The notes: generated by a model not told the origin, from the sequence alone. 7,461 bases of DNA from Ruminococcaceae bacterium UBA945 (GCA_002293315.1 DBCZ01000017.1:1159-8619), one strand, 5' to 3'; numbered from the stretch's first letter, positions 1 through 6,490 are shown. Made by a program: numbers and translations.

Positions 1-728
1 AAGATATTCTGCTTCATCGCGGTACGCACATAGCCCGCGTAACCGGGCGATTTTTTCATTGAGCGCGAGACAAGATTCACCGCGAAGGCCCAACCCCCCG
101 TGTCCTCAAGAATATCACGCAGATTCTGCCTGGGCACGGTTAAGCCCTGCTGGGAAAGATAATTCGCCAGCTCGTCTTCGGTGAAGCTGAGGTCAGTTTC
201 GTCTATATTTGAAACAAGCCCTCTCACCTGCTTCCCAGCAAGATTCACATCCTGAAGGTCGCGGCATATAAGAATTATCGAAGCGTTTTTCAGGGTTTCA
301 TTCAGCCTTACGTCCAAAAAGCGGAGAATATCAGGGTGGGTTATGAGCTGCACGTCATCCATCACAATAATGTGCTGCCGCGCCCCGATATACTGTTTGC
401 GCAGAGCCATATAGCGGTTCAGCCTATCCTCGGTGTCGGGAAAGCCGAGCTTTCTGCATTCCTCCGCAAAGGCTTCACTCCAATGGGTGCAGAGATGCAC
501 ATACTTAGCCCAGAAGCGAGAGCCGGCGTTGTCACGCTCAGAGAACTGCAGCCACATAATTGGGATGCTGCTGCTTTGAGTGAATTCAGAGACAGCATAA
601 GTTTTTCCGTAACCCGCACCCGCGCAGACAATAGTGAGCGGGCGCTTTACAGCGTCTTCAAGCAGCTTGTGCAACCGCGGGCGAACAAAGAAATCCTGCC
701 CGCAAGCTTCAAATACTTTTTCATTCAT
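1..728 (-). CDS. LuxR/MalT-family STAND ATPase transcriptional regulator, N-terminal part (cut by window edge)
   Basis: The reading frame is open from an ATG at 728 to the left edge, giving 242 residues and no stop. A Walker A motif AGAGYGKT lies at residues 36-43 and a Walker B strand IIVMDD at 120-125. A sensor-like strand (SIILICRD) follows near 150-157, and a TGGWAFAVNL motif at 210-219 matches the conserved W-containing segment of the MalT NTPase. This family senses an inducer through a C-terminal helical repeat region and binds DNA with a C-terminal LuxR helix-turn-helix; both would lie outside the window. The start is set by TTAAGGAGGT at 736-745, seven bases before the ATG. The gene is divergent from the pilus operon, so it is the obvious candidate regulator of it (inference). 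A plus-strand frame at 336-899 is only its antisense shadow. I am confident of the STAND/MalT class; the LuxR C-terminus is assumed. Confidence 0.88.
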   Translation of the reverse strand, partial: MNEKVFEACGQDFFVRPRLHKLLEDAVKRPLTIVCAGAGYGKTYAVSEFTQSSSIPIMWLQFSERDNAGSRFWAKYVHLCTHWSEAFAEECRKLGFPDTEDRLNRYMALRKQYIGARQHIIVMDDVQLITHPDILRFLDVRLNETLKNASIILICRDLQDVNLAGKQVRGLVSNIDETDLSFTEDELANYLSQQGLTVPRQNLRDILEDTGGWAFAVNLVSRSMKKSPGYAGYVRTAMKQNI

Positions 729-759
729 TATGGCTACCTCCTTAAGTATTATTACCATT

Positions 760-788
760 ATTATACTCATTGTATTTGCTTCAGACAA
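760..788 (-). promoter_or_regulatory. Probable sigma-A type promoter of the LuxR/MalT regulator gene
   Basis: On the minus strand, TTGTCT (788-783) is followed after exactly 17 bases by a perfect TATAAT (765-760). Transcription would start about 10 bases before the ribosome binding site at 736-745, so the leader is short. The -35 matches consensus at four of six bases. This suggests moderate constitutive expression of the regulator. Confidence 0.6.
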
Positions 789-790
789 GA

Positions 791-837
791 TTTTCCTGTC
801 ATTTTAGGGAAGAAACCCGCATGTGGGGTCAGGAAAA
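791..837. repeat. Inverted repeat in the divergent intergenic region, possible operator
   Basis: TTTTCCTG at 791-798 is the exact reverse complement of CAGGAAAA at 830-837, with 31 bases between. The left arm sits just upstream of the -35 of the regulator promoter, and the whole element lies between the two divergent promoters. It could bind a dimeric regulator with widely spaced half-sites or form a weak hairpin. The arms are short, so chance is a real alternative. Confidence 0.3.
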
Positions 838-912
838 AATCGGATAGAATAAACAGCGGTATTTGCGATTTTTTCTATGGCGATTTCAGACGGAAATAAA
901 AAAGTAAAAACC

Positions 913-929
913 AAAAGATACTGTCTTTT
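913..929. promoter_or_regulatory. Short inverted repeat over the pilus-promoter -35 region, possible activator site
   Basis: AAAAGA (913-918) and TCTTTT (924-929) are perfect inverted arms with a five-base spacer. The centre at 921 is about 40 bases upstream of the transcription start expected from the TATACT box at 949-954. Class II activators typically bind at that position. The arms are AT-rich and short, so the assignment is tentative. Confidence 0.28.
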
Positions 930-954
930 TTCATAAAAGGCTACGCGTTATACT
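926..954 (+). promoter_or_regulatory. Probable promoter of the pilus operon, good -10 with a poor -35
   Basis: TATACT at 949-954 matches the -10 consensus at five of six bases. The hexamer 17 bases upstream (926-931) is a run of T and fits TTGACA poorly. The expected start is near 961, giving an untranslated leader of roughly 43 bases before the ATG at 1004. A weak -35 is typical of promoters that need an activator, which fits the divergent MalT-like gene (inference). Confidence 0.45.
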
Positions 955-1003
955 GTGAACAGAAAGTTAAGAATCTTTCGCAAAGAAGTGGGGGCAAATC
1001 ACT

Positions 1004-2956
1004 ATGAGCAAGATACGTCTCTTTGCGGGAGCGCTTGCTTTGACGCTCCTGACTATACACTTGGTGTTCCCGATTACCGAAGCCTCAGCTTCAATGGAGG
1101 ACACTGCCTCTGCCGTATCAGAGGAACAATCTGAAATAGAAAGCATAACTGAAGAGGAAAGCATACAGGAAACGGAATCCTTTCTCGAAGAGCTATTGCC
1201 GGATGAGCCGCTTATACAGGATGAAACTGCCGCAGAAGAGGAATTGCCGAAAGAACTGCCTATAGAAGCCTTGGCGCCCTCTGCGGCAGAGGTAATTGAT
1301 ATCTCAGCGCCGGCAAGCGGGGCGGGATATACATACACGGGGGGTACCTTAACTTTCACTGCCGACTCAACCGGCAAAGAATATATCTTGCGTCAGAGCG
1401 GCACGGCGGCGGTACTGCGGGTAAGAATCGAGCCTGATGTTGATACCTCGCTCACTCTTGACGATGTCAATATATCCGGGCGCGTGCAAATAGAGACCGG
1501 CGCGCGGCTGCTGCTCCTGCTTAAGGGCGATAACAGCGTCGGAAATTCGGTGCTTGTCCTTACTGACGCGCATATCACGATTGACAGCGCAAGCGGCAGC
1601 GGCAGCACGAGCGGCACGCTGAACGCGGCGTCAGGCGTCTTTGGGTATGCGGCCATCGGGGGAGTAGGGCGGGTTACCATCAACGGCGGCACGATAAACG
1701 CGCAGATAGTGTCCGGCAATACCGCCGCAGGGCTTGGCGGGAATTTGGGGAGAGCAGGATATGTCACCATCAACGGCGGAGCTGTGAATGTGAACAGTGC
1801 GGGTAGCGGAGCCTGCATTGGCTCGGGCTTCGGTATGGGCGGCGGCGAGATAAACATCAACGGGGGAGCTGTCGCCGTCACCGCTACCGGACGCGGGCCG
1901 GGTATCGGGCCGGGCAATGCGGCACTGACCAATGTTCCTGTGAACATACAGGGCGGAACTGTCACCGCAAAAGGCGGAGACGGCGGGGCTGGAATAGGCG
2001 GAGGCAATATCGGCAACGCCAAGGCTGTTTTGAATGTCGGCAGCGCAGCGGTTATCAAGGCCTATTCAAGCGGCACGCGGAACAGTAAGCCCGCACTTGA
2101 CATCACCGGAGCGAACTTAGGTGACGGTTACTATATAAACGCGAAGCTCGACACCGCGCCGTCAGAAGCGCAGGAAACAACCCTAAGTGTTTATGCTGGC
2201 GGAGATATGAGCGGCATAAGCAATATGCTGGCACTCCCAGCGGGATACAGGCATTTTGCCTACACGACGAATAGTACCGCCGCGCAAAATGATTACATTG
2301 ACACTGAAGACGGCAGGCAGGTGGTGAGAGTTGCAGATGAGAACCGGGAGATATATTCCGTAAACGATAGTTCTGTGCTTCCCGTGAAGCTGATGGCGCC
2401 TCCCGCAATTTGCAGCGTTACGGTTTCCAAAATGGTGGACGGGAGTTTCGCAAACAAGAGCAAGGTCTTCGATTTCACGATGTATTTCGCAAATATAAGC
2501 GGCGTTCCGCTTGCCGCGGGAACAGCGTTCAATTATATCGGCGGCATAATTCCCGGTTCAGGGGCTGAAGCGCCGGCTAATGGAACACTGGCGCTTGATG
2601 CCCAGGGGAAGGCCGGCTTCTCGCTGCTTCATGGGCAGAGGATAACAATAAGCGGGCTGCCAATCAGCAGCATGATAAGAATTGTGGAAACAGCGAATGA
2701 AGATTACGCCACGCAATATAAGGATAGCATTGAGGCAAACCCGGTTTATTCAAATGACACCGGAAGCAAATTGATTTTTACCCTCACGAGAGCCTTTGCG
2801 TTCACAAATACGCGGGTGTTCATCGTTCCGACGGGAGTGACCGACGGCACAGGAGGAGAATGGGACGCTATTTTAGCGATATTGCCCGCACTGATAATGG
2901 GAGGTGTGACATGGAAAGCAGCATGGAGAAAGCTGAGAAAAGAGTTAGAACGGTGA
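1004..2956 (+). CDS. Sortase-anchored surface protein/putative pilus tip adhesin, Gly-rich repeat domain plus DUF7601-like pilin domain
   Basis: This 650-residue secreted protein is probably the adhesin or tip subunit of the pilus. A signal peptide spans residues 1-29 with likely cleavage near ASAS. A Glu-rich linker covers about 31-90, then a domain at about 98-370 contains five repeats of about 30 residues. These carry motifs such as VTINGGTINA followed by GAGIGGG-like turns, and probably fold as a beta-helix or beta-solenoid. Residues 470-605 form a DUF7601/Spy0128-like domain with a plausible isopeptide triad K476, E562 and N602 (the FTNT motif). The C-terminus has VPTGV (608-612), a membrane segment (about 620-637) and a basic tail, which form a sorting signal. 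GTGGGGG upstream of the ATG is a modest ribosome binding site. It is the first operon gene, in the position of Cpa in streptococcal FCT islands. Ligand unknown; the repeat domain resembles those called carbohydrate-binding. Confidence 0.82.
   Translation: MSKIRLFAGALALTLLTIHLVFPITEASASMEDTASAVSEEQSEIESITEEESIQETESFLEELLPDEPLIQDETAAEEELPKELPIEALAPSAAEVIDISAPASGAGYTYTGGTLTFTADSTGKEYILRQSGTAAVLRVRIEPDVDTSLTLDDVNISGRVQIETGARLLLLLKGDNSVGNSVLVLTDAHITIDSASGSGSTSGTLNAASGVFGYAAIGGVGRVTINGGTINAQIVSGNTAAGLGGNLGRAGYVTINGGAVNVNSAGSGACIGSGFGMGGGEININGGAVAVTATGRGPGIGPGNAALTNVPVNIQGGTVTAKGGDGGAGIGGGNIGNAKAVLNVGSAAVIKAYSSGTRNSKPALDITGANLGDGYYINAKLDTAPSEAQETTLSVYAGGDMSGISNMLALPAGYRHFAYTTNSTAAQNDYIDTEDGRQVVRVADENREIYSVNDSSVLPVKLMAPPAICSVTVSKMVDGSFANKSKVFDFTMYFANISGVPLAAGTAFNYIGGIIPGSGAEAPANGTLALDAQGKAGFSLLHGQRITISGLPISSMIRIVETANEDYATQYKDSIEANPVYSNDTGSKLIFTLTRAFAFTNTRVFIVPTGVTDGTGGEWDAILAILPALIMGGVTWKAAWRKLRKELER
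1673..2056 (+). repeat. Five tandem protein repeats of about 30 residues (INGGxVxA type)
   Basis: Inside the first surface protein, repeat units begin at residues 224, 254, 283, 313 and 342, a spacing of 30, 29, 30 and 29. Each has a core like V-T-I-N-G-G-[TA]-[IV]-N-[AV] followed by a glycine-rich turn (AGLGG, ACIGSG, PGIGPG, AGIGGG). The last unit (VLNVGSAAVI) is degenerate. The DNA has diverged between units except around the ATCAACGG core, so this is an old protein repeat and not a recent DNA duplication. Confidence 0.75.
2899..2905 (+). promoter_or_regulatory. Ribosome binding site fixing the start of the signal peptidase-like gene
   Basis: GGGAGGT lies five bases before the ATG at 2911. 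An earlier in-frame ATG at 2860 has no comparable site and would add 17 polar residues before the membrane segment, so 2911 is preferred. The site is inside the 3' end of the preceding gene, which implies translational coupling. Confidence 0.65.
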
Positions 2957-3453
2957 AGCCATCATTGCTGACGGATATTCTGTTTCTGCTGCTGAAAACA
3001 GCGTCGATTGTTCTGGTGTTGCTGCTGATTTTTACATTTCTCTTCGGCATCGCGCGGCAGGCAGACGCATCGATGGCGCCGGCGGTAAAAGACGGGGATT
3101 TGCTCATCTTCTTCCGCCATATGAAGAATGAATATCAGCCGCGTGACACAATCGTGCTGGGAGCGGCAGGAGAAGAGCGGGCGGGCAGAGTGGTTGCCGT
3201 CGCGGGCGACGAAGTTGACATTACAGATGAAGGGCTGATAATCAACGGTGCATTGCAGCAGGAGCAGGAGATCTATCAGAAAACGGAGAGATACAGAAAA
3301 GGTGTAGGCTTTCCGCTGACAGTGCCGCAGGGCGAGGTTTTCATACTGGGAGACAATAGAGAAGGAGCGGCAGACAGCAGGATATACGGCTGTGTGAAGC
3401 AGGAAGACACCTTGGGCAAGGTGATGATGATTATTCGCAGGAGAGGAATTTGA
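2911..3453 (+). CDS. Signal peptidase I (S26 family) SipA-like pilus assembly protein, catalytic Lys replaced by Gly
   Basis: The protein has 180 residues from the ATG at 2911 (197 from an in-frame ATG at 2860). One membrane segment spans about 24-47, leaving the rest outside the cell. Family boxes follow in order: ASMAP with the nucleophile Ser54, DGDLLIF, the box usually written KRVIGLPGD (here GRVVAVAGD, 92-100), GDNR (147-150) and DSRIYG (155-160). The general-base Lys before the Arg is Gly92. In S. pyogenes SipA, a FCT-pilus chaperone of this fold, both Ser and Lys are lost and the protein does not act as a peptidase, as I recall it. Here Ser is kept and Lys lost, so it may be a non-cleaving assembly factor (inference). 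It overlaps the preceding gene by 46 nt and lies before the backbone pilin, as in FCT islands. Confidence 0.83.
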   Translation: MESSMEKAEKRVRTVKPSLLTDILFLLLKTASIVLVLLLIFTFLFGIARQADASMAPAVKDGDLLIFFRHMKNEYQPRDTIVLGAAGEERAGRVVAVAGDEVDITDEGLIINGALQQEQEIYQKTERYRKGVGFPLTVPQGEVFILGDNREGAADSRIYGCVKQEDTLGKVMMIIRRRGI

Positions 3454-3509
3454 GATGAGAAACCATGAAATGATTCGCTTGGAAACCAAACTTAAAAACA
3501 TTGAAATGA

Positions 3510-3515
3510 AAGGAG
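3510..3515 (+). promoter_or_regulatory. Ribosome binding site favouring the inner start of the backbone pilin
   Basis: AAGGAG lies eight bases before the ATG at 3524, and that start gives a typical signal peptide. An in-frame ATG at 3455 also has a purine-rich site (AGGAGAGG at 3439-3446) and sits one base after the preceding stop. It would add 23 polar residues before the signal peptide. Confidence 0.55.
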
Positions 3516-3523
3516 CAGTAAAA

Positions 3524-4822
3524 ATGAAGAGGAACAGGAAGCAATTTCTAAGGAAGATGGCAGCAGTGATATTTGCCGCGATTATCTGCCTCGGCGGTAT
3601 TTCGCCCGCTTTGGCGGCGGGTTCGCCGATTATGGGAACGGAAGGGAATCCGGCTGACGCGGCGGTAACGAAGGTCTTGCGGATGCCGGCAGGGGTGACA
3701 ACCCCCGGCGCAGGCTTCACCTTCACATTTGCGAAAAAGAATGTAGACGGAAGCACGGCGGCGGGAGACCTTGCGGCAATGCCGGCAATAGCGAACAAGA
3801 CGGTAAGTTTTACTTCGGCTGATGAGGGCATAACGGCAGGCGGCGTGAAGCTGGTGGCTAAGGAAACATCAAATCTGTTCGCGGGCGTAGTTTGGCCGCA
3901 CGCGGGTATATTTATCTATACCGTGACCGAAACGGCAGACACCTACACGATTGCCGACCCAACGAAGGAGCAGATGACATACTCCGGCGCGTCATATGAC
4001 ATAGCGGTGTATGTTGAAGAGGGTGCAGGCGGGCTGTTCGTGTCGGCAATTGCGGCAGTTATTACCGTAAAGGACGCCTCAAATGAAGGCGGTGACGTTG
4101 GAGATAAGGTAGACCCCACCCCCAGGGGATTGCCGGAGGTTGAGGGCGATTACTCGAAAATGATATTCACGAACACATATCTGAAAAACAACGGCGGTGA
4201 AAATCCGACGGATTCAGTGCTGGATTTGAGTAAAACCGTCACGGGAAGCTTTGGAAACAAAACGAAGTATTTCCTGTTCGATGTGACAGTTTCAAATCCT
4301 TCCACTATCATGGATACAGGCAAAACTTACAGGGCGTATGTGCTTGATGAAAACGACACGGTCGTGACGGACACGAATAACGCAGACATCACCGACATTA
4401 AAACAGACCCTGTCCACGGTGCCTATATCGAGTTCACGACGAACGAAGCCAAAGCGATACATCTCAAGCACGGACAGAGGCTGGCGTTCATCGACCTCCC
4501 CGTAGGCGCGAAATACTCTGTTACGGAATCCGCGGCGGTGGGCTACTCACCCTCGTATACTATCACGGCGGACGGAAGCGGAATAGCGGCAGCGGCCGGC
4601 AACGAAAATGAAAACCTCGGCTTTGCAGATGAATATGTCAGAGAGAATGAGAATAGCATTTCTTTCACAAACACCTGCCGCGAGGTGACGCCGACGGGCG
4701 TCAGCATAGATAATCTGCCCTATATCGTGATAGTATTGTTGGGAACCCTCGCGTTCATCGGGCTTACTGTCTTCAAGCTCCGCAAATATAAAAAGAACGG
4801 CACGGATAAAGCGGAAAAATGA
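3524..4822 (+). CDS. Backbone (major) pilin, Spy0128/FctA-like plus DUF7601-like domains, PTGV sorting signal
   Basis: This 432-residue secreted protein is probably the polymerising pilus subunit. The signal peptide has a basic N-region (MKRNRKQ), a hydrophobic core and cleavage near ALAA (29-32). Domain 1 (about 45-220) resembles Spy0128/FctA and has a candidate isopeptide triad K50, E136 (YTVTE) and N217 (FTNTY). Domain 2 (about 231-386) is DUF7601-like with K237, E335 (YSVTE) and N383 (FTNT), and is clearly homologous to the C-terminal domain of the first operon protein. The C-terminus has TPTGV (389-393), a membrane segment (about 400-417) and a Lys-rich tail. GAS Spy0128 uses a related PTG-type signal recognised by a class B sortase. 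Its place between the SipA-like and sortase genes supports the backbone role. The linking lysine is not identified. Cys385, right after the last FTNT, is the only cysteine in the mature chain. An alternative start is 3455. Confidence 0.83.
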   Translation: MKRNRKQFLRKMAAVIFAAIICLGGISPALAAGSPIMGTEGNPADAAVTKVLRMPAGVTTPGAGFTFTFAKKNVDGSTAAGDLAAMPAIANKTVSFTSADEGITAGGVKLVAKETSNLFAGVVWPHAGIFIYTVTETADTYTIADPTKEQMTYSGASYDIAVYVEEGAGGLFVSAIAAVITVKDASNEGGDVGDKVDPTPRGLPEVEGDYSKMIFTNTYLKNNGGENPTDSVLDLSKTVTGSFGNKTKYFLFDVTVSNPSTIMDTGKTYRAYVLDENDTVVTDTNNADITDIKTDPVHGAYIEFTTNEAKAIHLKHGQRLAFIDLPVGAKYSVTESAAVGYSPSYTITADGSGIAAAAGNENENLGFADEYVRENENSISFTNTCREVTPTGVSIDNLPYIVIVLLGTLAFIGLTVFKLRKYKKNGTDKAEK

Positions 4823-5733
4823 TTTGTAATAATAAAGCGGGCAGAAAAGCTGTGAAAGCCGCAAGTTCAGTTATAAGCTTTACGGTATTGGCGGCGTTAG
4901 TGCTGCTGACAGCTTTCACGGCATACGCCGTTTGGGATTCGTGGCAGATATATGAGGCCGCCGATAAAGCACAATATGCCGTTTACAAGCCGACGGTAAA
5001 GAGCGGCGGGAAAACATTCGCGGAATTGCAGGCTGCGAACGGCGAGGTCATAGCATGGCTCTGTGTGTACGGAACGAATATTGATTATCCTGTGACGCAG
5101 TGCGAAGACAACATGAAATATGTGAACACCAATGCGCAAGGTGAGTATTCTCTATCCGGCTCAATCTTCCTTGATGCAGAAAACAGCAATGATTTCACAG
5201 ATTTTAACAGTATTCTCTACGGACATCACATGGAGAAGCATGCCATGTTCGGCGAGATTGGCAATTTCTCCGATAAAAATGTCTTTGCTTCACATGAATA
5301 TGGAAATCTATATGTGAACGGGGAAAATAGAGGGATAGAATTCTTCGCCTTTGTCCACACCGATGCATATAACATGGCTGTTTTCAAGGCGAATGTCAAA
5401 GATAATCATCAGGAATACCTTGACAATCTTCTAAGTAACGCAGTGCATAAAAGAGACGCCGATGTTTCGGCGGAGGACAGTTTAATCCTGCTCAGCACGT
5501 GTTCATCAGCATCTACTAACGGGAGAGATATTCTGGTGGGGAAAATCACGAGAGAAACTTACAAAGACAGGTTTGAAAAGACCGAGCCAGGTGAGAGGAA
5601 AACTATAGACATAGAGGAGAGCTTCAGCTTATGTGAGAGTGCTTTTATTCCCGCAATTATTATCTTGGCGATAAGTGTTGCAGCACTTATCCTGATAATT
5701 TATCTCAGACGCAAAAAGCGAGGTGAGCCATGA
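4819..5733 (+). CDS. srtB: Class B sortase, pilus-polymerising type
   Basis: The protein is a 304-residue membrane-bound transpeptidase that cuts sorting signals and joins pilin subunits. The catalytic residues are His136 (YGHHM), Cys228 (LLSTC) and Arg236 (NGRDILVGKI). The spacing and the long insert between His and Cys are typical of class B. It has an N-terminal membrane anchor (about 14-37) and a second membrane segment near the C-terminus (about 274-296) followed by a basic RRKKRG tail. The catalytic domain therefore sits outside the cell between two anchors. The ATG overlaps the pilin stop in an ATGA, so translation is coupled to the pilin, and its own ribosome binding site is weak. The likely substrates are the two PTGV proteins upstream. 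By position it is the equivalent of SrtC in FCT islands. Classification is firm; substrate assignment is inference. Confidence 0.92.
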   Translation: MICNNKAGRKAVKAASSVISFTVLAALVLLTAFTAYAVWDSWQIYEAADKAQYAVYKPTVKSGGKTFAELQAANGEVIAWLCVYGTNIDYPVTQCEDNMKYVNTNAQGEYSLSGSIFLDAENSNDFTDFNSILYGHHMEKHAMFGEIGNFSDKNVFASHEYGNLYVNGENRGIEFFAFVHTDAYNMAVFKANVKDNHQEYLDNLLSNAVHKRDADVSAEDSLILLSTCSSASTNGRDILVGKITRETYKDRFEKTEPGERKTIDIEESFSLCESAFIPAIIILAISVAALILIIYLRRKKRGEP

Positions 5734-6431
5734 AAATATGGATAGCGGTAAGAAAGCTTAGGTGGGAGATTATCTGTTGCGCGCTTATAACGGTAATTCC
5801 GGCGGTCTTGTTTTCAACAGGCACGGCTCACGCGCAGGAAAAAGGCCTGACTCTTATGGTTCACCAGACCTTTCATTGCCCTCTTTCATCGGCTGAATGT
5901 GAGTTTGTGTATGAGCTTAAAGCGCTGCAGGGAGAAAACCCTATGCCCGAAGGTTGCACAATGGATTCGCACATTTTTGCCATAAATGGTAATGCCAGCG
6001 CGGAAATCGGCCCTCTCAATTACACGGAATGTGATGTATACAGGTACGAACTGTCACAGAAAATCGAATCAAAAAAGCTGGGCTACACCTATGACGAACG
6101 CGTATACACGATTGAAGTATATGTAAACTCACAGCTTGAAATAAACACTGTGATACTTAATGAAAACGGAATAAAAGCCGGCGAAATCAAGTTTGAGAAC
6201 GCCTATAAACCGAAGGAAACTCCAAAAACGGAGAATACCCCGCCTCCCGGCAAGTCCGACGACCGGCCGGCCAACTTTCCGTATCCCAAAGGCAGCAGCC
6301 CTAAAACAGGAGATAGCGGAAACCTCCCGCTTGCCGTAATCCTCCTTGCTGCAAGCGGTGGGATGCTGATTTTGCTTGCCATATTGAAGGCAATCAACAG
6401 AGATAAGAAGAGCAAATATCTGATAAATTGA
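5730..6431 (+). CDS. Minor/base pilin, Spy0128/FctB-like, SPKTG wall-anchor signal
   Basis: This 233-residue secreted protein is likely the wall-linked base or minor pilin. The signal peptide (1-35) ends in AHA before Gln36. One Spy0128-like domain spans about 39-160, with family motifs such as YRYELSQ (104-110), GYTYDERVYTIEV (118-130) and FENAY (155-159). The usual isopeptide Lys position holds His45/Gln46 and the Glu position holds Gln110, while Asn157 is kept, so an isopeptide bond is unlikely. Four cysteines (50, 57, 76, 101) could form disulfides instead. A Pro-rich tail (160-179) precedes SPKTG (180-184), a membrane segment (about 189-209) and a basic end. Streptococcal FctB also has a proline-rich tail and a housekeeping-type signal. 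The start overlaps the sortase stop in an ATGA, after GAGGTG. SPKTG differs from the PTGV signals upstream, so another sortase may anchor it. Confidence 0.8.
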   Translation: MKIWIAVRKLRWEIICCALITVIPAVLFSTGTAHAQEKGLTLMVHQTFHCPLSSAECEFVYELKALQGENPMPEGCTMDSHIFAINGNASAEIGPLNYTECDVYRYELSQKIESKKLGYTYDERVYTIEVYVNSQLEINTVILNENGIKAGEIKFENAYKPKETPKTENTPPPGKSDDRPANFPYPKGSSPKTGDSGNLPLAVILLAASGGMLILLAILKAINRDKKSKYLIN

Positions 6432-6462
6432 TTACAAGTTCCTCATCATTCCTCTATATCAT

Positions 6463-6490
6463 GAAAGACCTCCGGAAACGGAGGTCTTTC
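6463..6490. terminator. Perfect 12-bp hairpin terminator after the pilus operon
   Basis: GAAAGACCTCCG (6463-6474), a GAAA tetraloop, and CGGAGGTCTTTC (6479-6490) form a perfect stem starting 31 bases after the pilin stop. The 3' arm ends TCTTTC, but no long T run follows. The minus-strand flavin reductase gene converges on it, so it probably ends transcription from both sides. It is a strong stem with a weak tail. Confidence 0.72.

Noticed and set aside
336..899. Plus-strand open frame of 187 codons
   Set aside because: It is antisense to the STAND ATPase gene, which has Walker motifs and a strong ribosome binding site. The plus frame shows no recognisable domain and runs into the AT-rich intergenic region.
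1393..2058. Minus-strand open frame with a proline-rich product
   Set aside because: The proline runs are the antisense reading of the glycine codons in the repeat domain of the surface protein, so it is a composition artefact.
2962..3831. Minus-strand open frame of 289 codons spanning two operon genes
   Set aside because: It crosses the SipA-like and pilin genes in antisense, lacks a recognisable domain, and conflicts with well supported plus-strand genes.
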